Assembly (NCBI GenBank): GCA_910574455.1
Contig: CAJSYZ010000002.1
Span: 273,671 to 337,670, forward strand
Source of the DNA: Trichaptum fuscoviolaceum
Lineage: Eukaryota; Basidiomycota; Agaricomycetes; Hymenochaetales; Trichaptaceae
DNA length: 64,000 bases
Reading direction: 5' to 3'
Below the pieces are notes generated by a model. That model had not been told where the DNA came from. It saw nothing but the letters and a program-made list of their open reading frames with translations, and did not search any database. The stretch's first letter is position 1. The number at the start of each line of letters is the position of its first letter. The position numbers and the translations under genes were made by a program. Shown in pieces: positions 11,764 through 23,003 of this stretch.

Positions 11764-13454
11764 ATGCCAGCGACACGGAAAAAGCACGATCCCTTTCATT
11801 TTCCACCAACTATTCGATGCACCTTGCCTGGCTGTAGTAGGACGTTCAAGAGTCAATCTGGAAGAGCAAGACATGAATATTCAGCTCATCCGACGTCATT
11901 CTTGGCAAGTTCTTCTGCTTGTGGTCATGAATATGAATCGTCACCTATTCGACCCATACGAGCTCCAAGTCCTCAACTTGAAGCTCTCCTGAGGTCGTCC
12001 GAACTTCCATCAGAGGGTCATCTTGAGAGCGGCTCTGACTCCTACGATTACGATATTTCCATGCTTACACAGGATATCTCGATGCTCAGTATAGGCCGAG
12101 ACGAGCTGCTTCAAGATTTGGACAGACCTGATTCTCTGTCCCATTCTGTCACCGGAAGTGACAGTGGCCGTTCTGAAGACTTGGATTCCGACATTGGAGA
12201 TTATGAGGAGAGCGAGGATAACTTGAAGGTGTATCACAGATACTTGAATGGTGCGCGCCAAATCAATTGTTCCCGGTTTACTGTAGCATTTTGACACCAA
12301 ACATTGTGCAGCCACTCCATGCGATGCAGAAGGGAACTTCTTAGAATACGAAGACTCACCCGCTCCGCGAAACGAATCTGCGTCAAATGACTGGTTTCCA
12401 TATTCGTGCCGAGCAGATTTTGAGCTCGCAGATTTTCTCTATTGGGAAGAGCAAATGTCTGCTGGGAACATAACAAAGCTTCTGGGAATCATGAAGGCTT
12501 ATCAGCTGATTCAGGAGGCGGAGAATGTAAAATCTTGCGGATGTTCCGAATTGGATGCGACATTGCCTGACGATGACTTGGATCTGGGTTCAACTAGTAC
12601 GCTACTCGATGGAGATGCGCAAAAAATGTATAACGCCATTGATGCTACGAAAGTCGGTGATGTGTCTTGGAAATCCTTTAGTAACTTCTACACGGACGAT
12701 CATAGCCAAAAGGCAACAAACGAGAACACCGAGTCATGGAAGAGGAAAGAATATGATGTATGGTATCGGGATCCTTTGGAAGTGATCCGGAATTTGGTGG
12801 ACAATCCGGCGTTGGAAGGCGAATTCGACTATGTCCCGTTTCGTGAGTATCAGCCGAAAGAGGACTCTGATGACAACAAAGAACGAGTCTTCAGAAACTA
12901 CATGTCCGGAAATTTTGCTTGGGAACAGGCTGTAAGTCATGAATCATGCAGCATTCGAAGTTGGAGGAAGTGTACTGATTATCCTTGACTTAGAACAAAA
13001 TCTACGCCGAAGATAAAGCAGTTCATGGGTCCATGTTCGTTCCGGTAATTTTAGGGAGTGACAAGACAACAGTTTCCGTTGGAACTGGCAACAACGAATA
13101 TTATCCATTATATCTCTCAATAGGAAATGTATCTAACAAGGCCCGGCGGTCCCAAAAGTTGAATACAGTCCAGCTCGTAGCATTTCTAGCAATACCAAAG
13201 AGTGTGTGTCAAAAACTGAGCTATCCATTTGTGTTCTGATGCTTTGCAGCTGAACGGCAGTATGAAAAGTCGGATGAATTCCGCCGCTTTCGACATCAAG
13301 TCTTTCATTCATCTATATCGAGAATCTTGAGACCACTGAAGAGCGCAATGTCCATAAACAACGAACAAACCATTTTCCGGTGCCCTGATGGTCACTTGCG
13401 TAGGTCGATTCTCGGACTCGGCTCGTATATAGCCGATTATCCGGAACAGGTGAG

Positions 13455-14030
13455 TGTTACGACCTAGAGTGGTTCCTTCGCTTTCGAGACCCTGAATCGG
13501 ACACAGACGACGATCGGACGCAATGAGCGGTGGTTCTCACTCTGAGAAGCACTTTACAAGTCAATTAAGCTATTCTACACATCAGAGCTAAAGATAAACA
13601 CATCACCTGAGAAGCACTTTACAAGAGGCCAAAAGTGGAGTGCTTCGCAGGGGGATCCGCGGTTTTGATGAACAAAGGTAAAAACTATACAGTACCAAGC
13701 CACTGGACCCTGATCCGACTAGGTCCGACCTATACCGCTGACGTAAGTCGGAGTTCGGGGTCCCGCTCTAGTCGGGGTCCCGCATCGGTAGAGCGGAGGT
13801 TCGAGTCGGAGTGGCGGAAGAAAGAAAGAAAGGAGAATTGTTTGCAGGGCGCTTGTCCTAGCGGCCTGCAAACATACAGGCAAGTAATCTATGCAAAAAG
13901 GAAGAGAATCGGAGTTAAAGAAAGTCCGGTTTCGGACCGGACATGTCGGGGATCCGACTCGGAGTGTGATCGTAAAAGAAAATAAAAGAAAAATAAAAGA
14001 AATAAAATAACCTGAGGCGGATTCCTGACA
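13455..14030 (-). repeat. 3' LTR of element 2
   Basis: Starts TGTTACGACC and ends CCTGACA on the plus strand, with TG...CA termini. It contains two copies of GAGAAGCACTTTACAAG and a potential stem formed by GAAGCACT and AGTGCTTC near 13610-13650. Confidence 0.93.
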
Positions 14031-14045
14031 TTATCCCCCTCCAAG
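14031..14045 (-). other. polypurine tract of element 2
   Basis: On the minus strand CTTGGAGGGGGATAA directly precedes the 3' LTR, where the plus-strand primer of reverse transcription is expected. Confidence 0.7.
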
Positions 14046-14072
14046 GGCGCTCCTAAAGAGCGCGCGCGTTCG

Positions 14073-17000
14073 TTAGCGAATGGCGTCGGGGTACCGACGA
14101 TAGAACTTTCGGATAACGGCGGGGGCATGCTCCATGTCCGCGGCATCGATCCATTGGTCTTCCTCGGGTCCATAGCCTTTCCAGCGAACCAAATACTGCA
14201 GAGTCCGACCTCGACCGCTTCGGCGCGAATTAAGGACTTCGGATACTTCGTATTCGATGTCGCCGTCGACATTTACGGGCTCTGGCGGTGTCTGGACGCG
14301 ACCAGGAATAGTGTCCAATGTATACTTCGTAAGAAGCGACACATGGAACACTGGGTGAATCCGCATAGTCGGGGGCAGCTGAAGCTCGTAATTCAAGAGT
14401 CCGATCTTCCGCAAAACCGTGTAGGGTCCGAGTCTCCGCGGATTCAGCTTGCGCGTGCCCGGTATTGCGATATTCCGTGCGTCGAGCCATACCTTGTCTC
14501 CTGGTCGGATGTCCGGCGTGTCTGCATGTCCCTGGTCGTAGTACCGCTTCATCCGCTCCGCTGCGACTTCGAGAGCCGCGCGAGCGTCCTCCTGAGCCTT
14601 CTGAAGCAGGTCGAGTCGGTCATCCGCTGCGGGTACCGTCGAAAGTCCGGCACTCGGTACAATAGTGAACTCGGGGTCGTATCCATAGAGCAGTGCGAAG
14701 GGAGACACCTTGGTAGCGGAGTGCGCTCGTGTGTTGTGTGCAAACTCCGCCATGGGCAGCAACTCCGACCAATTTTCCTGTCGGACGTCCGTGAACGCGC
14801 GGAGATACTGTTCCAACTCCTGGTTCACCCGCTCGGTCTGACCGTCCGTTTGCGGGTGAAAGGATGTCGACGTTGCGCCCTCAATACCGAGTCGGTGGAG
14901 TACCGCCTTCATAAACCGGGACACAAACTGTGTACCCCGGTCCGAAATGACTTTGCGCGGCGTGCCATGGTGTTTCCAGACTTCGGACACAAACAAGTCG
15001 GCCGTCCGCGCGGAGTCAATATCCGAGGTCGTCGGTATGAAATGGGCCTGTTTGGTGAGTCGGTCTACAACCACAAAGATGGCGTCGTATTCGCCGGACT
15101 GTGGCAGCTGTGTGATAAAATCGCATGAAATGACCTGCCACGGTCCGTCTGGTACTTCATTGGGCTGAAGCGGACCAACCGGACGTTGCGGGATGTTCTT
15201 CGTCCGCATACAAGTGTCACAGCCCGACACGTACCGCTCGACGAATGTAGACATACCAGGCCACCAGTAGTTCCGACTCACCAGCTCGTAGGTCTTCCAA
15301 CGACCCGGATGTCCGACTGGAAGCGAATCGTGATGTAACTTGACGATATCGCGGCGGATCTCCTCATCCTTCGGCACATAGACCTTACCCCGGTACAGCA
15401 GCAGCCCATCCTCCGTGTTCCACTCCTCCAAATCGTTCGCCAGCGCGCGCGGAGCCCCTTCCTTCACCTTCTCGATCGCCTCTACCAATTCCTCATCAAA
15501 CCTCTCGGACTCCCGAATCCTCCGCAACAACTCCGTATCCCCCTCTGCCCGGACCATCCCTCGTCGCATCGCCAACGTATAGAAGCGGTTCGTGTCCAGA
15601 AGGACCTTGTCCGTATTGTCCGGTCCGTCAGGACGAAGGTCTTCGCGCCTGGACAAGGCATCCGGCTTTCCACCAAGTCGGCCAGGGCGGTGACGGATCA
15701 GAAAGTCAAAACGGCTAAGGAACAAGCTCCAGCGGGCCTGGCGTCTCGTAAGGTTTCGGGCTTCCGCGAAGAAGAGCAGGTTTCGGTGGTCCGACACAAT
15801 ATCAATTTTGTGCGGACTTCCTTCGAGATAGTGCCGCCACTCGTCCAAGGCTCGGACGATGGCTAGAAGCTCTTTGTCGTGGATCTCGTAGTTCCGTTCT
15901 GCATCGCCCAGGGACTTCGAATAGTAGGCCACTGGGTGAATGTCACCGTCTGGTCCGATCTGCGAAAGTACCGCTCCGGTCGCAAAGTCCGAAGCATCGC
16001 ATTCGAGGATGAAGGGTTTCTCAAGGTCGGGCATCGCGAGGACCGGTGCCTCAGCAAACTTCTTCTTCAGACCATCGAAGGACTCTTGCTGGCGGGTAGT
16101 CCAGCGCCACTGGACATCCTTCCGCAACAATTCGGTCATGGGAACCGCCAGCTTCGAGAAGTCCTTGATAAAACGTCGGTAGAAGTTTGCGAACCCCAAG
16201 AAAGCCTGAATGTCCTTCACCTTCGCCGGAGTCGGCCAGTCGGCCACCGCTTCGACCTTCTTCGGATCCATCGAGATAATCCCAGAGCCAATGATCATAC
16301 CCAAGTACTCGATGGAGTCCTTGTGGAACTCGCACTTTTCGGGCTTACAGAACAGGTCGTACTTTTCCAAACGTCGGAGTACCTCCTTAACGTGTTCCTC
16401 GTGCTCCGACTCGTTCTCCGAAAAAATGCAGATGTCATCGAGGTAGATAATGACAATAACATCCAGCATATCCTTGAAGAGCTCGTTCATCATCCGCTGA
16501 AACGTAGCAGGTGCGTTCGTAAGTCCGAAAGTCATAACGGTCGGTTCGAAGTGGCCCTCCTGAGTCCGAAAAGCGGCCTTCCACTCGTCGCCTTCCTTGA
16601 TGCGGATATTGTTGTATCCGGCCCGCAAGTCGAGCTTGGTGAAAACGCGGGCCTTCTTCAAGGAATCGATGAGTTCTGTGGTCAGGGGAAGCGGGTACCG
16701 ATTTTTGACGGTGATCTCGTTGAGTTTTCGGTAGTCGACAACCATCCGAAGCGATCCGTCCTTCTTTTTGATGAAGAAGACCGGAGCAGCGGCGGGGGAC
16801 TTCGACGGACGGATGTAGCCCTTGCGGAGGTTCTCCTCAATGAACTCCTTCAAGGCTGCACGTTCCGCCGGTGCCATCGGATAGATCTTGCTGTACGAAG
16901 GGGTCGATCCGGGCTCCAGGTCGATCGCATGGTCAAACGGCTTCCTTTCAGGCAACCGTTCGGCCTCTGACTTAGAAAACACCTTCGCAAACTCGCGGTA

Positions 17001-17876
17001 CTGCGGGGGGACCATCTCCTCGAAGGACTTGTCACCCTCCTTCACTGCCGACTTCTCCGCGATCGCCTGCGACCAGGTATACGAGGCCGCAACTTTATGC
17101 ACAAAGTCCGGATCGTCCGCCACATAGAACTGCTCCGCGTCATGGTAGATGTCCATGTACTTTTCGGAGTACCGAAATCCGGGGGGAATCTTCGCAAGGT
17201 CGTCAGACTCACTGTCCGACTCATCTGAATCATCACCGACTTCCGCAACGCAGACTCTCGCATGGGGCTGCGGTCGCGGTCGCATCTGTCGACTGTTCTT
17301 GCATCGCGCGGCCCGCAACTTGCGAACGGCGCGAGGTAGCGGTTGTCCGGCTTCTACGACTCTTGCCGCTTCGACGGGGCGGCATTCGATCGGACATCGC
17401 GTAAAGCTGATGGTCTCGTCGTTCCAATCAATCTCCGGGTTATGGTGGTGTAGCCAATCTATCCCAATGATCAACGGATAGTCTCCGATGTTTGCCACTG
17501 TGGCATCGACTTCTTCTTTGTGTCCACCGATCTCCAGAGTAAGTCGGACTTGGTCTGTAATCGGACCACTCTGGTTCAGCGAATCGTCGGCGTTGTACAC
17601 CTTGATTGGTCGGTCGAGAGGACGAGTACGTAGTCCGAACTTCCGCACCAGCTTCTGGTTGATAATCACCGAAAATGCACCGCAGTCTAGCAGCGCTCTC
17701 ATGCTCAAAATCTTTCGGCCGTCACTTATTCTCACTGGGACATGGATGAATCGACGCAAACTCTTGTGTATTAGCGAAGTACGATTGTACACAGAGGGAT
17801 CGGACACATCATCATCTAACAGCGAAAATCGGTTCGGGGTCTTTGGCGGAACGACCGCGCGCCTAGACCCACTCAA
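14073..17876 (-). CDS. pol: element 2 Pol: protease, RT, RNase H, integrase, chromodomain
   Basis: About 1267 codons, open throughout. In order: an aspartic protease with LLDCGA (Cys in place of the usual Ser/Thr after Asp), reverse transcriptase with IKKKDGSLRMVVDYR and IYLDDI, RNase H (FILECDASDFATGAVL), an integrase zinc motif (HHDSLPVGHPG, CDTCMRTK), a DDE core (CDFITQLP, SDRGTQF, TDGQTERVNQELEQY) and a chromodomain (YLVRWKGYGPEEDQW). No ATG begins the frame. It overlaps the end of gag in the -1 frame, so it is expected to be made as a Gag-Pol fusion. The chromodomain places the element among chromoviruses, which target integration to chromatin. Confidence 0.93.
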   Translation of the reverse strand: MSGSRRAVVPPKTPNRFSLLDDDVSDPSVYNRTSLIHKSLRRFIHVPVRISDGRKILSMRALLDCGAFSVIINQKLVRKFGLRTRPLDRPIKVYNADDSLNQSGPITDQVRLTLEIGGHKEEVDATVANIGDYPLIIGIDWLHHHNPEIDWNDETISFTRCPIECRPVEAARVVEAGQPLPRAVRKLRAARCKNSRQMRPRPQPHARVCVAEVGDDSDESDSESDDLAKIPPGFRYSEKYMDIYHDAEQFYVADDPDFVHKVAASYTWSQAIAEKSAVKEGDKSFEEMVPPQYREFAKVFSKSEAERLPERKPFDHAIDLEPGSTPSYSKIYPMAPAERAALKEFIEENLRKGYIRPSKSPAAAPVFFIKKKDGSLRMVVDYRKLNEITVKNRYPLPLTTELIDSLKKARVFTKLDLRAGYNNIRIKEGDEWKAAFRTQEGHFEPTVMTFGLTNAPATFQRMMNELFKDMLDVIVIIYLDDICIFSENESEHEEHVKEVLRRLEKYDLFCKPEKCEFHKDSIEYLGMIIGSGIISMDPKKVEAVADWPTPAKVKDIQAFLGFANFYRRFIKDFSKLAVPMTELLRKDVQWRWTTRQQESFDGLKKKFAEAPVLAMPDLEKPFILECDASDFATGAVLSQIGPDGDIHPVAYYSKSLGDAERNYEIHDKELLAIVRALDEWRHYLEGSPHKIDIVSDHRNLLFFAEARNLTRRQARWSLFLSRFDFLIRHRPGRLGGKPDALSRREDLRPDGPDNTDKVLLDTNRFYTLAMRRGMVRAEGDTELLRRIRESERFDEELVEAIEKVKEGAPRALANDLEEWNTEDGLLLYRGKVYVPKDEEIRRDIVKLHHDSLPVGHPGRWKTYELVSRNYWWPGMSTFVERYVSGCDTCMRTKNIPQRPVGPLQPNEVPDGPWQVISCDFITQLPQSGEYDAIFVVVDRLTKQAHFIPTTSDIDSARTADLFVSEVWKHHGTPRKVISDRGTQFVSRFMKAVLHRLGIEGATSTSFHPQTDGQTERVNQELEQYLRAFTDVRQENWSELLPMAEFAHNTRAHSATKVSPFALLYGYDPEFTIVPSAGLSTVPAADDRLDLLQKAQEDARAALEVAAERMKRYYDQGHADTPDIRPGDKVWLDARNIAIPGTRKLNPRRLGPYTVLRKIGLLNYELQLPPTMRIHPVFHVSLLTKYTLDTIPGRVQTPPEPVNVDGDIEYEVSEVLNSRRSGRGRTLQYLVRWKGYGPEEDQWIDAADMEHAPAVIRKFYRRYPDAIR

Positions 17877-19153
17877 AAACCCTGACTCTTGAGAGCAGCA
17901 GCGACCGCTTTGGCGATCTCGTCAACGGTCGGAGTGCGAGCGGCATTCACGGTCGGAGTCTCGTCGCGGACTTCCTCGAGGGTCGCAGTCGGTGTCTTGG
18001 AAGCGGCGGCGGGCGCAGAGGCGGCGGGCGGAGCGGTGGACGACAAGGCGGCGGTCTGTGAAGCCACCTTCGATCGGACATTTGATTTCTTGCTCCGCTG
18101 CGGACAGTCTCGAGCCAGATGTCCATGCTCACCGCACTGGAAGCAAAGTCCGCGGCGCATCATCTCCTCAGTGCTCAAGCGATCGATGTCCATCGCGTCG
18201 GGGTCCCGAGTCGGTCCGCGCGACGCAGAGTGGTGTGTCTGCGAGCGGGAGCCCCAGTTCGGACTCCAGTTGTTCTGCTTGAAGCCAGTCCGACGCGCAC
18301 GCAAGTCCTCATCGTATTCGCAAAGCAGTCGGACCCACTGGTCGAAGCTCTTGGTCTCCCGGATCTCCTTGCTCGCCAGATCGTAGCGGAACTGACTGCT
18401 GAGTCCGGTCTCGAACACCAACATCTTCCCTTCCATCCCCCAGTCCACCTCCGACTCCACCAGCAACGCACGAAACTTCGCCGCATACTCCGACACCGTG
18501 TCCTTGCCCTGGCGCAGTTTCATAAGCTCCTGTCCGGCGTGGCGCTTGATGTTCGGACGTCCGAACGCGGACTGGAGGGACGCCAGGAAGAGATCCAAGT
18601 CGGTCATGAGAGCGGGGACTTCGGTGCCCTCGAGGGCGGCGGTCGTGTGCGGACGAGCCCATTGTTCAGCGGGCCCGCGGAGTAGCGAAGCAGCCCATAG
18701 ACAGGCCATCGTCGGACTGCCTACAAACTCCTGGGGGCGCATCCGGACATAAAGTCGGACCTTCTGCGACCACTCCTCAAAGCTGATACTCTCCGTCTCC
18801 TTATCTTTCGGAGTACGCCCATAGAACGCGGGCGGGGCACCGACCTTCGGACCCTTGGGAGTGCGGGTCGCGCCTTCCTGCGCATTTCGGACAAACAGGT
18901 TCATGAAGTCGTGGAGGCGCTGGTTTTCGGCGGTCACCTCCTGCAGGTGTGACTGGAGAGGTCGGGTGGCATCATTGATAGCCTGGAGGACGTCTGGGGG
19001 GAGGTCTCCGCCCTGCTGGGGCGGTGGTGCGGTCTGGGCGGGAGCAGCACCCGGAGTCGGAGTCGGAGCAGCGCCTGGCGCGGGCGCTGCTTGCGCGGGG
19101 TTGATCGGGTCGGTCATATCTTCGTCGGAGTCTTCTTGTCCGAATCTTCCCAT
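17873..19153 (-). CDS. gag: element 2 Gag
   Basis: 426 codons from ATG 19153. A proline/alanine-rich N terminus is followed by a capsid-like helical region (FEEWSQKVRLYVRMRP; FLASLQSAFG; AKFRALLVESEVDW) and one CCHC zinc knuckle, CFQCGEHGHLARDC, near residue 340. An Ala/Thr-rich tail ends at KSQGF and a TGA. It forms the particle and binds element RNA. The stop lies within the -1 frameshift junction with pol. Confidence 0.93.
   Translation of the reverse strand: MGRFGQEDSDEDMTDPINPAQAAPAPGAAPTPTPGAAPAQTAPPPQQGGDLPPDVLQAINDATRPLQSHLQEVTAENQRLHDFMNLFVRNAQEGATRTPKGPKVGAPPAFYGRTPKDKETESISFEEWSQKVRLYVRMRPQEFVGSPTMACLWAASLLRGPAEQWARPHTTAALEGTEVPALMTDLDLFLASLQSAFGRPNIKRHAGQELMKLRQGKDTVSEYAAKFRALLVESEVDWGMEGKMLVFETGLSSQFRYDLASKEIRETKSFDQWVRLLCEYDEDLRARRTGFKQNNWSPNWGSRSQTHHSASRGPTRDPDAMDIDRLSTEEMMRRGLCFQCGEHGHLARDCPQRSKKSNVRSKVASQTAALSSTAPPAASAPAAASKTPTATLEEVRDETPTVNAARTPTVDEIAKAVAAALKSQGF
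17876..17882 (-). promoter_or_regulatory. -1 ribosomal frameshift heptamer GGGTTTT
   Basis: On the minus strand gag reads CAG GGT TTT TGA. The heptamer G-GGT-TTT fits the X-XXY-YYZ slippery rule in the gag frame and lies directly before the stop. A one-base backward slip enters the pol frame at TTG AGT GGG. The spacing and frame match exactly; a downstream RNA structure was not examined. Confidence 0.7.
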
Positions 19154-19217
19154 TCAGAGGGATCAAAAATCGGTCGGTGCAATCGCAGGGCGTCGAAAGA
19201 ACAAACTTTTGGCCTAA

Positions 19218-19797
19218 TGTTACGACCTAGAGTGGTTCCTTCGCTTTCGAGACCCTGAATCGGACACAGACGACGATCGGACGCAATGAGCGGTGGTTCT
19301 CACTCTGAGAAGCACTTTACAAGTCAATTAAGCTATTCTACACATCAGAGCTAAAGATAAACACATCACCTGAGAAGCACTTTACAAGAGGCCAAAAGTG
19401 GAGTGCTTCGCAGGGGGATCCGCGGTTTTGATGAACAAAGGTAAAAACTATACAGTACCAAGCCACTGGACCCTGATCCGACTAGGTCCGACCTATACCG
19501 CTGACGTAAGTCGGAGTTCGGGGTCCCGCTCTAGTCGGGGTCCCGCATCGGTAGAGCGGAGGTTCGAGTCGGAGTGAGTGGCGGAAGAAAGAAAGAAAGG
19601 AGAATTGTTTGCAGGGCGCTTGTCCTAGCGGCCTGCAAACATACAGGCAAGTAATCTATGCAAAAAGGAAGAGAATCGGAGTTAAAGAAAGTCCGGTTTC
19701 GGACCGGACATGTCGGGGATCCGACTCGGAGTGTGATCGTAAAAGAAAATAAAAGAAAAATAAAAGAAATAAAATAACCTGAGGCGGATTCCTGACA
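19218..19797 (-). repeat. 5' LTR of element 2
   Basis: Second LTR, near-identical to 13455-14030 apart from a 4-bp GTGA duplication. The element is on the minus strand, so this is the promoter LTR. Confidence 0.93.
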
Positions 19798-21154
19798 GTG
19801 AGTCTATGCGCAATATGCACTGGATGGTGCTGCAAGTAAGTATTGTCCTTTCCACAAATCACATCCGACTTGAGTTCGAGGAAATGGCTTAATGTGGCTA
19901 CTATATAGATGTACAGCACCTCACAAGAACCTAGATAATCCGGAATTTGTTACAAATCCTCGAACAAAAGAGCTGCACGAACGATTGATAGAACAGGTGG
20001 ATGACAATAGCATAAGTAGAGCCACAATTCGTAAGGAGTATGGGTTCCACCAAGATATCGTCGTATGTGTTCCAACTTCAAGTTGTCCATTAGATGCACT
20101 TACCGCAACTTGAACTATGTCCCGTAGCCCTTCACCAATGATTTTCCGCGTGCAGATATATGCGATCTCATTTCTCCAGACTTACTGCACCAAATCATCA
20201 AAGGCGTGTTCAAGGATCATCTTGTCGAGTGGATTTGCCAGAGCATGACCACGACAGAGCTGGATATTGTGGATAAAAGGTACTATTCCCTTACAAGTCG
20301 TGTGAATACCACTGCTAACTTTCACGTAGAATCAGAGTTGCTGCTCCTTTTCCTGGACTTCGCAGATTTCCCGAAGGTCGAGGCTTCAAGCAATGGACAG
20401 GTAATGATTCAAAGGCACTTATGAAAGTATGTGGTATTTTCATCATGATCTTGTTTGAGGTGGTGGTTTGCTGATATCTGATGCAATCCGCTTACTAGGT
20501 GTATCTTCCGGCTATTGTGGGCATTGTACATGATGATATAGTTCACGCATTGAGTGCATTTCTGGACTTCTGTTACCTTGTGCGTCGGTACACGATTACA
20601 GCCTCAACTCTTGATCAGGTTAAAGCCTCCCTGGATCACTATCATCAATATCGCAAAATATTCATAGCTAAGGGCATCCGGGATAACTTCTCACTTCCAC
20701 GACAGCATGCCATGATTCACTATCCTACAATGATCCCTCTCTTCGCTGCACCAAGCGGGCTGTGCTCATCAATCACAGAGAATAAACACATTTACGCGGT
20801 CAAGGAAACGTGGCGACGCTCAAACAGAAATGATCCTTTAGGTCAGATGATCACAGCAAACCAATGTCTCAGTAAACTTATTGCATCGAGGGCAGATGTT
20901 ACGACCTGGGGGGAACCTGGGGGCCGGGGCGCGTTAGCGGCTTCCGGGGCAAGGCCTGGGAGAGTGCGCGGCAGCGGAGAAGGCGAAGGGGAACCGTTAA
21001 GGACGCTACAACGCCAACGGAGTCGCGCGGGGAGCGGGGCTACGGGGGCGAGACGCAAGGGGGCTCAAGGCGAGGACGGGACGGAGTCAGAGTCGAGGCG
21101 GGGAAGGCAGAGTCGAGGCGCGGGGAGACAGAGTCGAGACGCGGGGAAATGCCG

Positions 21155-21345
21155 AGCGGGATTCTGGCGGGAATCTGGATTCGCGCGGGAATCTGGATTC
21201 GTGCGGGAATCTGGATTCGTGCAGGGATCGCAGAGCGGGAATGGTTCGGGACTTTGGCGGGAATCACAGAGCGGGATTCGGGCGGGAATCTCAGAGCGGG
21301 ATTCTGGGCAGGACTCAGAGCGGGATTCACCGAGCGGGATCCGGG
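21155..21345. repeat. degenerate GCGGGAATCTGGATTC tandem repeat
   Basis: Repeated GCGGGAATCTGGATTC and GAGCGGGATTC units with small variations, inside the large LTR. The antisense open frame of Ile-Pro-Ala-Arg repeats arises from this. Confidence 0.75.
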
Positions 21346-22224
21346 ACAAGACAGAGACAAGAGAGCCAGAGAGCAGGCGTGCTCAGGACAGGAGCAGAGA
21401 GCTCAGGATAACCGGGATCTCAAGGCAACACTTCTGTTATCAGGAGGAGGTTCCCTAAGGAAGCACTCGACAAGTCAGCATTGTAAAACTACACTAGAGA
21501 CAAGACAGAAACACACCTAAGGAAGCACTCGACAAGAGGACAAAAGTGAGTGCTCCTTACGGTGGCGACAGGTATTTATCTACTGGGCAGAATCTACAGG
21601 GAACGGGCATGCACAAACGCGCAACTAACTAGTTACACAATCTTGCGGGCGAAGGCCGCGCATACAGTGACGTGAATCCGGGATTCGGGATTCGGTGCGG
21701 GAACATCTGGGCAAGATCTAAGGGAACGAGCGTGAAGCATGGTCAAGTGAAACAAAGAGAACTAAAGGAATGTAATTGTGCGCGAGGTATCAAGCTGGCG
21801 CACAGGCAGCGGGGTAACGAACGTGGGGGGCGGATGTAATGCATACATCGTCTCGGGATAAGTTGCAGGCAACTTCTGGCGTGGATCAGGGTCGCGGGAG
21901 ATCGACAGGGACCAACTTCGAAGAAGCCGGTGCTTCGATGTCGTAACGAAGCCTAATCGCGAGGCGCGCGCGGGGCAGGGCGACTAAGGACGGGGTTCGA
22001 GTCCTTGCGGACAATGAGATCAATCCCGCACACGGGGTGGCGGGAATGTGGTCTGCGGGCCGGGACAGGACGCTACTAACGAGACTAGTTGGCTGGCACG
22101 TGCGTGGCCAGGCCAATCACCTGGGGCTATCTCAAGACGAGGTTAGCATCGAGGAGCTGGGAAGCTAAGGGGTTTCCCTTGGACGACGGGAAACTCGCGC
22201 GATTCGCGACGGGATCATGCAGGG

Positions 22225-22590
22225 AATCTGGTTCGGGTTTCGACCGGGTTTCGAGTTCGGGTTTCGACTGGGAATCGAGTTTGGGTTTCGACCGGGAATC
22301 GAGACAGGGTTCGACCGGGAATCGTAGCGGGAATCTTTCGGGAATCAGAGCGGGAACTTAGCTGGGGTTGCGATGGGAATCGTGGCGGGATTGAAGGCGG
22401 GAATCCTGCGGGGGATTTGCGCAGGGATTCGAGACGGGACGCGAGGCGGGAAACGAGCGGGTTTTCGACTGGGATCGTGCGGGGGAAAGGAGCGGGATTC
22501 CAACCGGGAAGCGAGCGGGGTTTCTACCGGGAATGAGCGGGGGAGTCTGGCGAGACTCTAGTCGGGAAACGAGCGGGGGGAGTTTGGCGG
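22225..22590. repeat. degenerate GACCGGGAATCGAG tandem repeat
   Basis: Runs of TTTCGACCGGG/AATCGAG and later GCGGGAATC/GAAACGAGCGGG units. It is a second repeat block in the large LTR, related to the one at 21155-21345. Confidence 0.7.
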
Positions 22591-22948
22591 GACTCCAACC
22601 TGGAACGAGCGTGGGTTGCGGGATTGTCAGAGAGGACGCTTGACAGCGTTCGCGGCGAGGTGGGATTCCTGGCGGGGCAGGCTGTGGACGAACAAGGGCA
22701 GGTCGAGAGGCACAGGATGTCAAAGGGGTTAGCTAGGGCATCGTGGCAGGACGAGCGCAGGGCAGGGTTCGTGACCGGGCAGGATCGCGGGACAGCAATC
22801 CTTGACCGCTGTCGTGTTGGCTTACTCAAGGCCAGACAGAGGTCGGCTTTGGACGCAGTGGATCAATCTCCTAACTGCACTTCATGACTGTGGACGCGAG
22901 GCCGGGAGCTGGTATCCGGGCATAGTCGAGAACCTACGAGGTCTGGGA

Positions 22949-23003
22949 TAGCTATGGCTATGGCTATGGCTGTAGCAGGCTATGGCTATGGCTGTGGCTA
23001 TGG
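22949..23003. repeat. GGCTAT hexamer microsatellite
   Basis: Imperfect tandem GCTATG/GGCTGT units near the end of the large LTR. Confidence 0.8.

Larger units (their letters stand above)
13455..19797 (-). mobile_element. near-intact Ty3/gypsy chromovirus (element 2)
   Basis: A 6343-bp element on the minus strand. LTRs at 13455-14030 (576 bp) and 19218-19797 (580 bp) differ visibly by one extra GTGA unit near 19575. The target duplication GTGAG is perfect at 13450-13454 and 19798-19802. gag and pol are both open. Near-identical LTRs and open frames point to a recent insertion, and the element could still be mobile. It lies in an exon of the Plavaka gene in the opposite orientation. Confidence 0.95.

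Noticed and set aside
15879..16970. 363-codon plus-strand ORF
   Set aside because: It is the reverse complement of the conserved RT/RNase H region of element 2; the minus-strand frame carries all motifs.
20499..21458. 319-codon ORF running from the transposase into the large LTR
   Set aside because: The second half is translated LTR repeat sequence past the insertion point at 20897 and is not part of a real protein.
21155..22600. CRISPR-like regularly spaced repeats
   Set aside because: Repeat units are degenerate and contiguous without unique spacers, and the genome is eukaryotic.
22358..22829. Minus-strand ORFs rich in Pro, Arg and Ser
   Set aside because: They lie wholly in GGGAATC-type repeats, in several frames at once, without any domain.
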